Shown one piece after another: positions 1 to 10,109 of a DNA stretch of 64,000 nucleotides. The stretch's first letter is position 1, and each line of letters opens with the position of its first letter. Made by a program: the position numbers and the translations under genes. Under the pieces are notes generated by a model. That model was not told the origin of the DNA. It saw only the letters and a list, made by a program, of their open reading frames with translations, and did not search any database. Location: NCBI RefSeq assembly GCF_028640845.1, contig NC_080540.1:278023524-278087523 (forward strand), given 5' to 3'. The DNA is from Ahaetulla prasina. Taxonomy: Eukaryota > Chordata > Lepidosauria > Squamata > Colubridae.

Positions 1-123
1 ACAACAGCTACTTTAACAAAGTTGAATGAAATGCTTTCTTCAAATGTCAATTCAGTTGACGTCAAACAGTACGTTGAATGGACTGCTACATTACCTCAAG
101 CTCCTGCAGTGATCAAACAACAG
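1..123 (+). CDS. C9: C9 exon: C-terminal part of MACPF domain (partial at window edge)
   Basis: Open in frame 1 from the window edge for 41 codons, ending LPQAPAVIKQQ immediately before a GTGAGA donor at 124. The next open exon in the same phase carries the helical segment and EGF-like domain that follow MACPF in terminal complement proteins, so this is the end of the membrane-attack-complex/perforin domain. C9 is a secreted plasma protein that polymerises on C5b-8 to form the complement pore. The exon ends between codons (phase 0). Its true 5' boundary may lie upstream of base 1. The gene is assigned as C9 rather than C6, C7, C8A or C8B because the next gene on the same strand is FYB1, which neighbours C9 in human 5p13. 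Confidence 0.8.
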
Positions 124-736
124 GTGAGAGGAAGGGCAAAACTCACTTAACAAATGTCTCAATTAGCAACAGAAATTTGGGGCTTGGTTTTAGTCATAAG
201 TCGAGAACCAGCTGTAAACCTTTGCATGAGGTTTTCTGGAAATGGCTTGCCACAGCTTTCTTCCAACACTTTACATTCTAAAGTCCTGGGAATTCCAAAT
301 GAATAACTTCCTTCCTTCCTTCCTTCCTCCCCCCTCCCTCCTTCCTTCCTTCCTTCCTTCCTTCCTTCCTTCCTCCCTCCCTCCTTTCCTCCCTCCCTTC
401 CTCCTTCCTTCCTTCCTTCCTTCCTTCCTTTATTCATTCTTCATTTCATTGCTCATGCAAGACTTTTGAAACCTCTGGACCTCTACTTCAATTTTCCCAG
501 CAACTTTTATACTTATATGCAGCAATAGCAGCAACAAGTCTGTAATTAGCAAATATTATAAAGTAGGTATCTTTAAGAATCAGAGTATTTACTTAGGAAA
601 GTGAATATTACTACAGTAGAGCATGGATGTTTTCAAGATGAAGTGCTATATTCTGCACAGAACCACGTAATAATGGTAAGCAATGGTTTAAACTGAAAAA
701 AAATGCACACATACATGTGGTTAAATATTTTTGCAG
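124..736 (+). other. C9: C9 intron
   Basis: Bounded by GTGAGA at 124 and a TTTTTGCAG acceptor ending at 736. It contains a remnant of the dispersed 'cttaacaa...cataagtcgag' MITE family (about 145-217) and a long pyrimidine microsatellite. Open frames over the microsatellite are repeat artefacts. Confidence 0.8.
307..430. repeat. (CCTT)n polypyrimidine microsatellite
   Basis: About 120 bases of CTTCC/CCTCC tetramers with interruptions, in the C9 intron. The strand asymmetry (all pyrimidine on +) is the type of tract that can form triplex (H-DNA) structure; that is inference. Confidence 0.95.
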
Positions 737-965
737 ATGGCCCCAATTTCTGAACTTATCCCACTGAATATCCCAGACTCCCGAGCAAAGAAAGTAAATC
801 TGGACAGAGCTGTAGAGGATTATGTGGCTGAATACAGCGTATGCAAATGCAAACCTTGTCTACATGGTGGGACGGTGATGCTGATAGACGGAAAGTGTGA
901 ATGCGCCTGCACTTCATTTTACAAGGGAGACGGCTGTGAAGTACCTGCTTCAGATTTGATACCAG
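737..965 (+). CDS. C9: C9 exon: linker helix and EGF-like domain
   Basis: The exon opens after a TTTTTGCAG acceptor in phase 0 with MAPISELIPLNIP and ends in phase 1 after CCA G, before a weak GTTAGA donor at 966. About residues 20-35 form the acidic segment (LDRAVEDYVAEYS) that precedes the EGF module in C6-C9. The EGF-like part carries VCKCKPC, then GGTVMLIDGKC, then ECAC, then GDGCEV. That is seven cysteines, against the usual six, the extra one being the first in VCKCKPC. The motif and phase fit the terminal complement family; gene identity rests also on the FYB1 neighbour. Confidence 0.88.
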
Positions 966-1534
966 GTTAGAAATCATTCAATGACTTACCATGTATTTTA
1001 ATGGCTCTCTTAGCTCTACTGTGTTATTAAAAAATATTTAAAAACATAAATTGTAAGCAAATAAAATAATAGAGACAATTTCATTAAATAAAATCTATAA
1101 CCCAATCAGTGGCAGTCAAATCAAAGCCATCTATGATACAAGTCAGAAAATGCTACCAATTATTCTTAATTGAGTAGAAGTGCAACTATGAATACATGTT
1201 TATAGAAGAGTTTGAATGTAGTTAGAACAAAGCTAATGTCCATACAGAGTAAATACGATTTTTTCCCCTATAGATTTATAATGTCCTCTTATTGTTTTGA
1301 CCACAACTATACAGTTTACTAAAGTATGTACTGCTTAATTATTGTTTCCTGGGGGCAAGAAAAACTATTGGTTGATTTGTATTTATGCCGTAAGTTAGCC
1401 CAAATAACTAATCAATACACAATTAAGTTATACTGTGTGACTGTGAGATTCTGAAGGTAGATGGAGTTATTTTTGAAGTTCTGAGTGTTCTGAAGTTAGA
1501 CAAATGCTTTCTGATCCTGATACAGCTGATACAG
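966..1534 (+). other. C9: Last C9 intron
   Basis: AT-rich intron with no recognised repeat apart from short A/T runs. It ends with two AG acceptors 9 bases apart (AG at 1524-1525 and 1533-1534), both in the same reading phase. Confidence 0.7.
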
Positions 1535-1680
1535 CCATTCATGGGAGCTGGAGCTGTTGGTCTAACTGGTCCCCCTGTCAGCAAGGACGACGCCAGCGAA
1601 GAAGAAAATGTGATAATCCTGTCCCTGGATATAGGGGCAAGTCATGTCCTGGAGCAAACTTAGAACCAGGCTATTGTTAA
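1535..1680 (+). CDS. C9: C9 terminal exon: C-terminal thrombospondin type-1 repeat
   Basis: With the phase-1 G of the previous exon this reads AIHGSWSCWSNWSPCQQG, followed by a basic run (RRQRRRKC), CDNPVPGYRGKSCPG and the end EPGYC before TAA at 1678-1680. The WxxWxxW array with a following C, and the R-rich strand, are the TSP1 signature; the spaced tryptophans are typical C-mannosylation sites. Five cysteines are present. Fish C9 and all C8 chains carry a TSP1 repeat here, mammalian C9 does not. The exon start could also be 1526, adding ADT in frame. I did not identify the polyadenylation site. Confidence 0.85.
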
Positions 1681-1837
1681 TTGCAGAAGGCTACTAACAG
1701 GTTTGTAGCTTCTGGATACGTATAATGAATATGGTACGATTATAACATAAGACTTTGGATCTTTGGATTTAACGCTTCTGGAAATAGCTTATACAATTCC
1801 TACGGAGAATGAAACTAATGAAAGATTTGCTAGTCAG

Positions 1838-1880
1838 AGAGAAGGGAGGGAGGGAGGGAGAGAGGGAGGGAGAGGGAAGG
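1838..1880. repeat. (GGGA)n purine microsatellite
   Basis: GAAGGGAGGGAGGGAGGGAG-type tract directly downstream of C9, in the 3' UTR or flank. Confidence 0.9.
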
Positions 1881-1984
1881 TCAAGACAACAAGCAATAGC
1901 AAGAAGAAGGGAAGTTCAAGAGAATCCTCCAATAGCCACCCTGTGAGTTAGATTGGGCTGAAAGAGAATGACTGGCCCAAAGTC

Positions 1985-2110
1985 ACCCACACATGTGCGA
2001 GGGGAACCTTTACCTTTACCTAGTTGGGTAATGAAATATCTGCAAGCAAACCAAGCTCAGAGAGCACAAACAATTCCACAGTTCAATCCTGAGTGACAAA
2101 TATAATCTTC
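1985..2110 (+). mobile_element. SINE 3' tail joined to PLE family A tail
   Basis: Bases 1991-2022 (TGTGCGAGGGGAACC and TTTACC) match the 3' end of the tRNA-derived SINE at 12121. From about 2017 the sequence matches the 3' tail of the Penelope-like element at 38320: a GTAATGAAAT segment, TCTGCAAG, then CTCAGAGAGCAC and TGACAAATAT. Only the 3' half of the hammerhead-like motif remains. Confidence 0.6.
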
Positions 2111-2199
2111 TACATATGGAAAGCCTGTATATGATATGTCATGTATTACATAGTTAGGTCCCAGGCTTTTAGAACAGACACAAGAAGCAAAGAATACTG

Positions 2200-4040
2200 A
2201 CAGCAAATCTGCTCTGGACCAGTGTTGTTCATTTTAATTTTGAATAGAGATATTAGACAAGATGAAATAATAATGGGTGTGAAAATAAGACATGAAATTT
2301 ATAAACTGAGAACTTTTACTGACAATTTAGTTATATTTTTACAAGACCCCTCTCCAAAGTGGTATAGAATATTTGATGAAAAAGTTAAATGACTTTGGAG
2401 TTTTAACAGATTTTAAAATAAATAAACAGGAAACAAAAATTCTGGTAAAGAATATGAATATTCAGGATTATGAAATCCTGATAAAGAAGTCAGGTTTTTA
2501 AGGTGGTGAAAAAATCAAATATCTTGGAGCGACACTGACAAATGCAAACTATTTCGAAATAATTTTGTGCCTGTTTGGAATGATATTAAAAAAAATATCT
2601 ACCACGATGGGATTCAATGGCAATTATCTTTTTTGGGAAGAATCTCTGTAATTAAAATGAATGCTTTACCAAAGATTTTCTTTTTATTGCAGACATTACC
2701 AATATTGATGATGTTCCATTTAAACAAAGGCAAACAGGTTTTTCTAAGTTTATATAGCAATGAAATAAACCCTGAAGAATTAAAAACAAATTGTTGCAAG
2801 TTGCTAAAAAAAGAAAAGGTTTGGGTTTACCAGATTTAGAATTGTATTCTGATGCTTCTTGTTTGGTCTGGCTGAAAGACTGAGTGACCATTAAAAATAA
2901 AAGATTAGTAGAACTGGAGGGAACACCTACTATGGCATGACAAGATTAAAATAAATGCTGATTTTTTGAATCATTTTGTTAGGTGTGCCATCCTAAGAAT
3001 TTGGAATAAATATAAAATAAGGCTTTCTCCTAAGATATCTCTTTGAGTGTCAGATTAGGAAGACTTTTTCAGAAAACAAATGATGGTGAGACTAAAATGG
3101 TGGACTAATGATGAAATAATATATTTTACTCAAGGGGACCCATAATCTCAAATCAAAAGAAGAATTGAAGTCAGGAGGATGTTTGCCACTGGTTCACTTA
3201 TTTACAACTAAAAAAAAAAAGATTTAATTTAAACAAGAAGTTATGGGTTTGAATCGGTAAAATTGAAATTTTACTGTGTGCTAATGATTAACATGTTATT
3301 GCCAAGGTTTACAAAAAGTTTTGAAACTGAATCTGAAAAACAAATATTTGAAATATTGTATGAATCACTGTGCCAAAAAATGGTGAATGTAACATAATCC
3401 TCAAGGAATGGGGAAATGTGGATGCTTGGTCTGAAATTTACATTGAATTATAATTTGAACGAAAACTTTTATAGAATGATGTATCATTGGTACTTGACAA
3501 ATTGTCTAATATGTATAAAGGTATCTCAAATGTATTTTGGAAATATTGTAAATAAGGAACTTTTTATCATCTTTGGTAGATTTGTGATAAAGCAAAGAAA
3601 TATTGGGCGGGGAAATTTATGTGCCAATTCAGAAGATTCTTAAAACGAATATAAAATTGAAACTGAAGGCTTTCTTTTAGCACTATTGGACAAAGAGCTA
3701 AAAAAATATGGAATTTTGTTATTATATGTTGACTGCAGTGAAAATTTTATATGTACCAAGATGGAAAGATACGTCAATCCCCACAATGGAAGAATGTATG
3801 GAAAAAGTGAAGGAGTTGCAGAGATGGCAAAATTACCTGTTTTAATCATAGAAAAGAATATATCTAGTTTTGTTTCTACTTGGAGACCCCTTCTAGACTG
3901 TGTATTCGATAAAGGAAAAAAATGAAATTCAGATTTAGGGTTTTGTTGATTACATTAGTTTGTTGTTATAGAAATGTTTAGTTTTTACTAAATATTTAAA
4001 AGAAAAAAATTGAAATTATAATTCTTTTTTGTATTTTACT
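2200..4040 (+). mobile_element. Decayed L1-type LINE fragment
   Basis: Broken reading frames show L1 reverse transcriptase signatures. A degraded active-site region reads FTDNLVIFLQDP at about 2316-2350 (the usual DD is DN), followed by segments resembling FDEKVK and KYLGATLTN. At 2600-2700 the thumb region reads FLGRISVIKMNALPK. Several stops and frameshifts separate these blocks, so it is inactive and old. Very A/T rich. The 3' end near 4040 is estimated from loss of L1-like coding and an A-rich stretch. Confidence 0.7.
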
Positions 4041-4084
4041 ATGCTGGGAAAAAAAAGTTGGAAGCCATTGCTTTATTTTCCCTT

Positions 4085-4517
4085 TCCCTCTGGTTCAAGG
4101 ATGTGATTGAAAAATTTCAGAAACCGGATCGCTGCCCGGTTGCTGGATAGCGTGGCCATGGGGCCTACTTGGCCTCCTGCACCACGGTGGGGGGGTGTTT
4201 TTGCCCTTCCCAGGCTCTGGAGGCTTTCCTGGAACCTATATGAGGGCAAAAACAGCCTCCCCCAGGCTCTGGAGGCCCTCTGGAGGCTGGAAATGGGTCC
4301 ATTTCTGGACTTCCAGTAGGCCCATTTTTTGCCCTCACAGAGCCTCCATGCCCGCCCCTGCACTTACCTGGCATCCAAAACGGGCCATGTGGAGACTCCT
4401 GGGAGGGCAGGGGAGGGGAGGGGTCAGCCAGTCCTTGGAACAACCGGTCCGGTGAACCAGATTAAAATTAACATCCGGTTCACCTGAACTGGTTGAACCA
4501 GCTCAATCCCACCCCTG
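4085..4517. mobile_element. hAT-like non-autonomous element (left end uncertain)
   Basis: GC-rich body (CAGGCTCTGGAGG modules and paired ACCGG / GGTTCA motifs) and a right end CAATCCCACCCCTG shared with the hAT copies at 15465 and 26583. A clear matching left terminus and target duplication were not found. Open frames in this GC-rich island are not genes. Confidence 0.55.
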
Positions 4518-4720
4518 CTTTGGTCCCATACTTCTCTTTCTCCATTTCTTCCTTCCCCATTTCCCTACTTTCTTTGTTTTTAATTTACTGTATATTTTAT
4601 ATTATGATACTCTGAATTAAAAAACTTTTTAAAAGTTAGAACTTCTGTCCATGCTTTGATCAATATACAATTTGTCAGTATAATTTATGAGCTGGGATAG
4701 CCATAACTACAAGTCAGCCA

Positions 4721-4976
4721 AGGTTTTGGTATGTTCGGGTCTTTTTCCATGTAAGATTGAAAGTATTTAGGCAACATTTCGATGAGATCTCACTCATTAT
4801 CTTCAGGCTGGAGTTTTTGGCTTTGTTCTTATGTGAATATAAAAGAAAAGAACTTTGCTCACATAAGAACAAAGCCAAAAAACTCCAACCTGAAGATGAT
4901 GAGTGAGATCTCATCGAAACGTTGCCTAAATACTTTCAATATTACACGGGAAAAGACCCGAACATACCAAAACCTG
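4721..4976. mobile_element. PLE terminal inverted repeat (hairpin), family B relative
   Basis: Left arm about 4721-4836 and right arm about 4857-4976 are reverse complements of roughly 115 bases around a 20-base A-rich loop. The arms carry the same landmarks as the PLE tails at 33.5 and 60 kb: CTGAAGAT, ATCGAAACGTTGCC, an ACACGGGA...GACCCGAAC block, then ACC repeats leading to an ATATAT stretch. Head-to-head pseudo-LTRs are typical of Penelope-like retroelements. Confidence 0.7.
4890..4923 (+). ncRNA. Hammerhead-ribozyme-like motif in PLE arm
   Basis: CTGAAGA, one extra T, helix II GATGAG / CTCATC with loop TGAGAT, then GAAAC and GTT. This matches the hammerhead core CUGANGA ... GAAA with a permitted NUH triplet, but with one extra U before helix II and a very short helix I. 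The opposite arm (about 4791-4824, minus strand) has the same layout with one helix mismatch. Activity is not shown. Confidence 0.45.
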
Positions 4977-5487
4977 CATACATATACCTGTGAAAACCTA
5001 CGAAAACACACATATATATGGTTGGTTGGTTTCTCCTTGCATTATTGATTCTGTGCTTCTGGATCCTGAGTTCTGGTTCTGGCGTCTGCTGCATAGTATT
5101 GTATGCATGCATCATGTTTTACATTACAGTATATAAAGAAGTTCTTTTATACATGAATCCTGCTGAATTATTTACTGGTGTGCTGGTTGGATTGCTGCAA
5201 ACTCTAACACAGTTATTACTAGTTCAATCCTATAACATTTTTTTAAAATCTAAAAATTGAGGGTTGATAATACTAAGATACTTTTTGACGCATGCAAAGT
5301 GTTGATAATTATGAGAATTGTAGTGTCAATGGGGGAAGGCCATATACTTGCTCAAGGCCTGTTTTGGTTATACATAAGTTTGCTCAAAAGTTGGTGACTA
5401 ATAGTGATATGCATTAGACTGCACTATATGCCCTTTGTCCATAACAGAAAAAAGATTCTGCTCCAGAATGACAGCTTGGGATTTATG

Positions 5488-5690
5488 GTTTTTTTTTTAT
5501 TTGCTTTTATATCCCGCCCTTATCCGAAGACTCAGGGCGGCTTACACTATGTCAAGCAATAGTCTTCATCCATTTGTATATTATATACAAAGTCAACTTA
5601 TTGCCCCCAACAATCTGGGTCCTCATTTTACCTACCTTATAAAGGATGGAAGGCTGAGCCAAGCTTGTTGACTGTGATGAAGTTAATATC
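5488..5690 (-). mobile_element. tRNA-derived SINE (Sauria/ACA-like), head truncated
   Basis: T-rich start, then TATATCCCGCCC, GAAGACTCAGGGCGGC, CCCCCAACAATCTGGG, CTCATTTTACCTACC and GGATGGAAGGCTGAG. The same order occurs at 9822 and 29832, where the tRNA-like head is also present. Read on the minus strand this is the body and tail of a squamate SINE. Confidence 0.75.
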
Positions 5691-5775
5691 CTGATAATTA
5701 GAAATGGCACGTGCCCTGGTTGTCCCAAAGGTGCTTTTTCAGTAGGCAACTGGACTTTCTTGTGTTTTTTTCTCT

Positions 5776-5815
5776 GAAGACATTTCACTTCTCACCCAAG
5801 CAGCTTCTTCAACTC
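5776..5815 (-). ncRNA. Hammerhead-like motif, left PLE arm (decayed)
   Basis: On the minus strand: TTGAAGA (for CTGAAGA), a hairpin resembling GCTGCTTGGGTGAGAAGT, then GAAATGTC, which is what GAAACGTC becomes by CpG decay. Confidence 0.4.
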
Positions 5816-5848
5816 CGACAGGATAGTGGGGAATGGAAGGATTTATAT

Positions 5849-6543
5849 GGAATGGAAGGTGCTCAATAGTAGTACCTGTGAGAGGGATCTTGGAGTCCTA
5901 GTGGACAACCATTTAGATATGAGCCAGCAGTGTGCAGCAGCTGCTAAAAAAGCCAACACAGTTCTGGGCTGCATAAACAGAGGGATAGAATCAAGATCAC
6001 GTGAAGTGTTAGTACCACTTTATAATGCCTTGGTAAGGCCACACTTGGAATATTGCATCCAGTTTTGGTCGCCACGATGTAAAAAAGATGTTGAGACTCT
6101 AGAAAAAGTGCAGAGAAGAGCAACAAAGATGATTAGGGGACTGGAGGATAAAACATATGAAGAACGGTTGCAGGAACTCGGTATGTCTAGTTTAATAAAA
6201 AGAAGGACTAGGGGAGACATGATAGCAGTGTTCCAATATCTCAGGGGTTGCCACAAAGAAGAAGGAGTCGGGCTGTTCTCCAAAGCACCTGAGGGTAGAA
6301 CAAGAAGCAATGGGTGGAAACTGATCAAGGAAAGAAGCAATTTAGAACTAAGGAGAAATTTCCTGACAGTTAGAACAATTAATAAGTGGAACGACTTGCC
6401 TGCAGAAGTTGTGAATGCTCCAACACTGGAAATTTTAAAGAAAATGTTGGATAACCATCTGACTGAGATGGTGTAGGGTTTCCTGCCTGGGCAGGGGGTT
6501 GGACTAGAAGGCCTCCAAGGTCCCTTCCAACTCTGTTGTTATG
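5849..6543 (+). mobile_element. CR1/L3-type LINE 3' fragment
   Basis: Encodes an open frame of about 216 codons (5826-6476; its first codons lie in flanking PLE sequence): end of the reverse transcriptase ([32 protein letters not shown]) and the CR1 C-terminal segment ([30 protein letters not shown] stop). The 3' UTR ends GGAAGGGAC... in the form CCTTCCAACTCTGTTGTTATG, as in other squamate CR1/L3 copies. TTATAT flanks both sides (5843-5848 and 6544-6549). It is 5'-truncated and lacks the palm catalytic residues. The copy at 52108 is its close relative in inverted orientation. Confidence 0.85.
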
Positions 6544-6779
6544 TTATATCCCTTGCAGACAGCTGATAATTTGCATCCTTTTAGAGGGTCATTGAAGCAC
6601 TTGGAGGTTTATCTGTGTCCTCAGGGTCACCTGAGTACACAGGAGCCAGGAGCACTACTCAGGTGACCCTGAGGATACAGATAAACCTCCAAGTGCTTCA
6701 ATGACCCTCTAAAAGGATGCAGATGACCAGCTGTCTGCAAGGAATATAAAGCCTTCCATTCCCCACTATCCTATCAGAG

Positions 6780-6815
6780 CTGAAGAAGCTTCTTGGTTAA
6801 GAAGTGAAATATATT
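6780..6815 (+). ncRNA. Hammerhead-like motif, right PLE arm
   Basis: CTGAAGA, then a helix CTTCTT / AAGAAG around GGTT, then GAAAT in place of GAAAC. The cleavage triplet is lost (ATA), so this copy should be inactive. Confidence 0.4.
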
Positions 6816-6905
6816 CAAAGAAAAAAAAAACAAGAACGTTCAGTTGCCTCCTGAAAAAAGCACCTTTGGGACAACCATGACCTGGATGACTGAGAATCTC
6901 TACAG

Positions 6906-8539
6906 ACCTTGTGCCCTTGTCCCACTCTGTGAGATGCTTTGCTTGCAATACAATATTCTCCTGCAGAGGGCTCTGTTCTTGTTTGGAATGAGATTCACCT
7001 CTGATCTTTTAGCTGCCTATTACGGGGAGGGACAAAAAGTAAATGGAACCAATGCAGAGAAGGACCGAAAAACTAAAGTTGAATTTAGTAGTCATTTAAT
7101 TTCAATTGAAATTTATGCTTAACACATTTACTCCTTTCTGTCCCGTAGCGGTGATTGTTTAGAAGCCACTTTTGGACAGTTTCTGCAGGACATACCCAAT
7201 GCTTTAAATTTACAGAACTACATTTAGTATTCTGGCCACAATTCAGCAAACATTTGGGCAAAGAAAGCCAACTTTTATATTACATGCACACCTATGAATT
7301 AAACAATAAGTACAGTTTCTGTGAAAAATAATTTCAAGGAAAATTGGATGGGCATAGTTAATTTTTGGGAAGTACAGCTGATCATGAACTGACAGAAATT
7401 TGCAATCAATGTATACAAGACTCTTCATGATAGAAAACCTGAAAGTGAGATTCAGAACCCTGTCACAACATACATACAGAGACAGAGAGAGAGAGAGAGG
7501 TTCTCTGTATAGCAGTCTTTGCACAGATGTGTTGAAAACCTATTCCACCAGTCATTCCTTAAAAGGAAAAGGAAAACTCCATTGATTATAAAGGGACTTA
7601 ACTTCAATCATTTCTGCAGATTTTTGATTAAGGAATATCTTGCCTTTTTTTAAGTACAGAAAACTTCTGCATTTCTAATGATATACATCAAGAGATCAGA
7701 TTCCAGACATAATCCAAGGATAAAGTCAGTTCCAAACAGTAGAAGCCAGATAGGAAAAAGTTGTATTCCAGATTGGAAGACATCCATTTTGTCCCACACC
7801 TTTTTCCATCGCATCTTTTCATGTAGAGAATCTCTCTGTGTGTCTTTCGGCCACTTGAATGTCCCTATTAGAGCTATGCATCAAAATTCTGTGAATTAAA
7901 AGTTATTATTATTAATCTCTGGATTTCACAGTTGCCCAGGGTCACTTGACAGTGAAATGGGCAGTATTTAAATTTAATAAATAAATATGAGTAAATTTAA
8001 GAGCTCCACTTTGTACGGAATAATAAACTTGATGGCTTGCAGAGTACACATGTGTGCTATTTGCTCCATCAGCTTCATGTTTAATGCTTTATACCCAGCG
8101 TCATAGTGGAGTAAGCCCTCAGCATACTGGTGCCAGCAGTTCCAACAGTCCTGATATTCTATGATAAATGTAATTCTGAATTGATACATTTTTTACCATC
8201 TCCTCTTAACTGCCCAGATGAAGACAGTAGTTGCAGAAAAAACGTAGCATTCTTGCAACTGCATCTTCTTTCTCCCCAAAATGCAAGAGAGTTGGCAGCT
8301 ACATTTCACCAAACACCAAAGGCTACTACAAGGACTGCACCATCAAAATTTGGCAGCAACCACTGTTCATAGTAATTAATGACTTGAACACATACTTTAC
8401 AATTATCCAAAGAGGAGAAATTAAGACTAGTTAATAATGACTTTTTCAGGACCTTCCTTATGAATGTAAGGATTTGAATTTGTTTTACCAAATATTATCT
8501 CACTTGTTGGAAAAATTAATGTTAAAAAAAGCATGAGAC
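6906..8539. other. Intergenic, no gene recognised
   Basis: A/T-rich sequence with only short open frames, no coherent protein, and a short GA repeat at about 7479-7500. Possibly unique DNA between C9 and FYB1. Confidence 0.5.
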
Positions 8540-8541
8540 TA

Positions 8542-8808
8542 CCGTATTTTTCGGAGTATAAGACACACTTTCCCACCCCCCTAAAAGAGGGTGGAAATAT
8601 GGGTGCCTCTTATTCACCAAATACAGCCATTTTTGCGAAAAATGGACCCGTTTTTCACAAAAACAGGGTGTGTAGAGGGTTTAGGAGGCCTGCAGAGTGC
8701 TCCTGGGGGCGGAGGAGGGCAAAAATGTTTTTTTTTTTCCTTACTTACCTCTTCGAAATCTTGTTGTATCTTATACACCGGTGCCTCTTATAGTCCAAAA
8801 AATACGGG
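8542..8808. mobile_element. MITE with CCGTATTTTTCGG termini
   Basis: The left end CCGTATTTTTCGGAGTATAA and the right end TATAGTCCAAAAAATACGG are imperfect inverted repeats; TA dinucleotides flank both ends (8540-8541, 8809-8810), suggesting a Tc1/mariner-type mechanism. The body has paired GGTGCCTCTTAT motifs. No transposase. Confidence 0.65.
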
Positions 8809-8810
8809 TA

Positions 8811-9821
8811 CTTTTTTTTTTTAAAGGGAGTTCTGTGTCAAACACTTTCCACTTTACTTCCCCAAAATTTCTTGTTCACTTTTGTGTCACTGCAGTGGAT
8901 ATTTTATTATTCCATCACAAATAGATTGTAAAAGAAGCATGGTCATAACAATCTATTTGGTCTGAAAGTGAAGAAAGTTAAAATAATGGAGAGGAAGAAG
9001 GTATGGTTCCGTTGCACTTTTCTTTTTGGTTTTAAAGCAGAAGCATTGTAGTTCTTAATATATCACAACATACATATTGAGTCTACAATAAAATGTTTCT
9101 CCTGATGAGGGTGCCAGCTAATCAGCCAAATATTTAATCCATGGCAGGCAGGCAAAAGAAAGAAAAAGAGAGAAAGATATACAAACACAAAGACATATAA
9201 AATTCTATAGCCATAAAGTATCCTCAATCTTTGGAGCTGTTTGGCTGTTTTAAATTTAATATACTTATAGCCTGCTTTTCATTATTACAATCTGGTTCTA
9301 CATATATAATTTACGTAATATATAAATTAGTAGTAGTACATATATAATTTATATAATTATATAAACATAATTAATATTTTCAGATCCATATTTTCCCTCT
9401 GAGTACATATTATAATGAAACCACTGAGAGATCAAATAAGCCTTTTTGTAATGAACCGGTTAGGTGATATCCATTAGTCACAAATGTCCACTAAATGCAG
9501 AAGTATATAATTAGAACAATGTACGGCATTTGCATGACAATGTCATTGTACAAAAGATGTAAATCCCCATGGAAATTTGGTCTACTGGGTGCAAAGTTCT
9601 TATCCTGAGGTCTAGAAAATACAATTTTCCACATATTCTCAGAGTCATAGACTAATAGGATGCATTTGCAGCCACATGAGAACAAGTGCTATCCCTCAAG
9701 TGCAGCTTTCACACATGGAGATCTGTCCATAGAACCTAGTCTTCAAGTGGAAGACAAGTTGTGTGAATTAATCACCGGCAGTTTGAAGAACATTCTTCAT
9801 ACTGTTTTAAATTAGACTTGA
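8811..9821. other. Intergenic, no gene recognised
   Basis: AT-rich; an ATATAATTTA-type low-complexity stretch lies at about 9293-9375. No coding signal. Confidence 0.5.
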
Positions 9822-10107
9822 AATTTTTTTTTTTTTTGTTTACATTTATACCCCGCCCTTCTCCGAAGACTCAGGGCGGCTTACAGTGTATAAGGCAATA
9901 GTCTCATTCTATTTGTATATTTTTACAAAGTCAACTTATTGCCCCCCCAACAATCTGGGTCCTCATTTTACCTACCTTATAAAGGATGGAAGGCTGAGTC
10001 AACCTTGGGCCGGGCTCGAACCTGCAGTAATTGCAGGCTTTGTGTTCTTAATAACAGGCTGTTCTTAATAACAGGCCTTACCAGCCTGTGCCATTCACCG
10101 GCCCATT
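9822..10107 (-). mobile_element. tRNA-derived SINE (Sauria/ACA-like), minus strand
   Basis: Full order on the minus strand: tRNA-like head near 10107 (complement of CCTGTGCCATTCACCGGCC), an internal duplicated AACAGGC segment, a box-B-like region (complement of GGGCTCGAACCTGC), then the conserved body (AACAATCTGGG, CTCATTTTACC) and tail ending in T-rich sequence at 9822. Confidence 0.75.
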
Positions 10108-10109
10108 TT

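Larger units (their letters stand above)
5695..6905. mobile_element. PLE-like palindrome split by a CR1 insertion
   Basis: The outer left arm (5695-5848) is the reverse complement of about 6743-6890 (CCTTTGGGACAACC, CCATTCCCCACTATCCT and others). The inner arms 6552-6637 and 6656-6742 pair almost perfectly around an 18-base loop. The left arm is interrupted at 5849-6543 by a CR1 LINE. Removing that insert restores the palindrome. The layout (inverted pseudo-LTRs with hammerhead-like cores) is that of a Penelope-like element. Confidence 0.65.

Noticed and set aside
159..469. Open frames on both strands around 159-469
   Set aside because: They run over the CCTT microsatellite; Gly/Glu/Lys/Arg and Pro/Ser/Leu repeats are low-complexity artefacts.
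4107..4455. GC-rich island with several open frames as a gene or CpG island
   Set aside because: The body and right end match hAT elements at 15465 and 26583.
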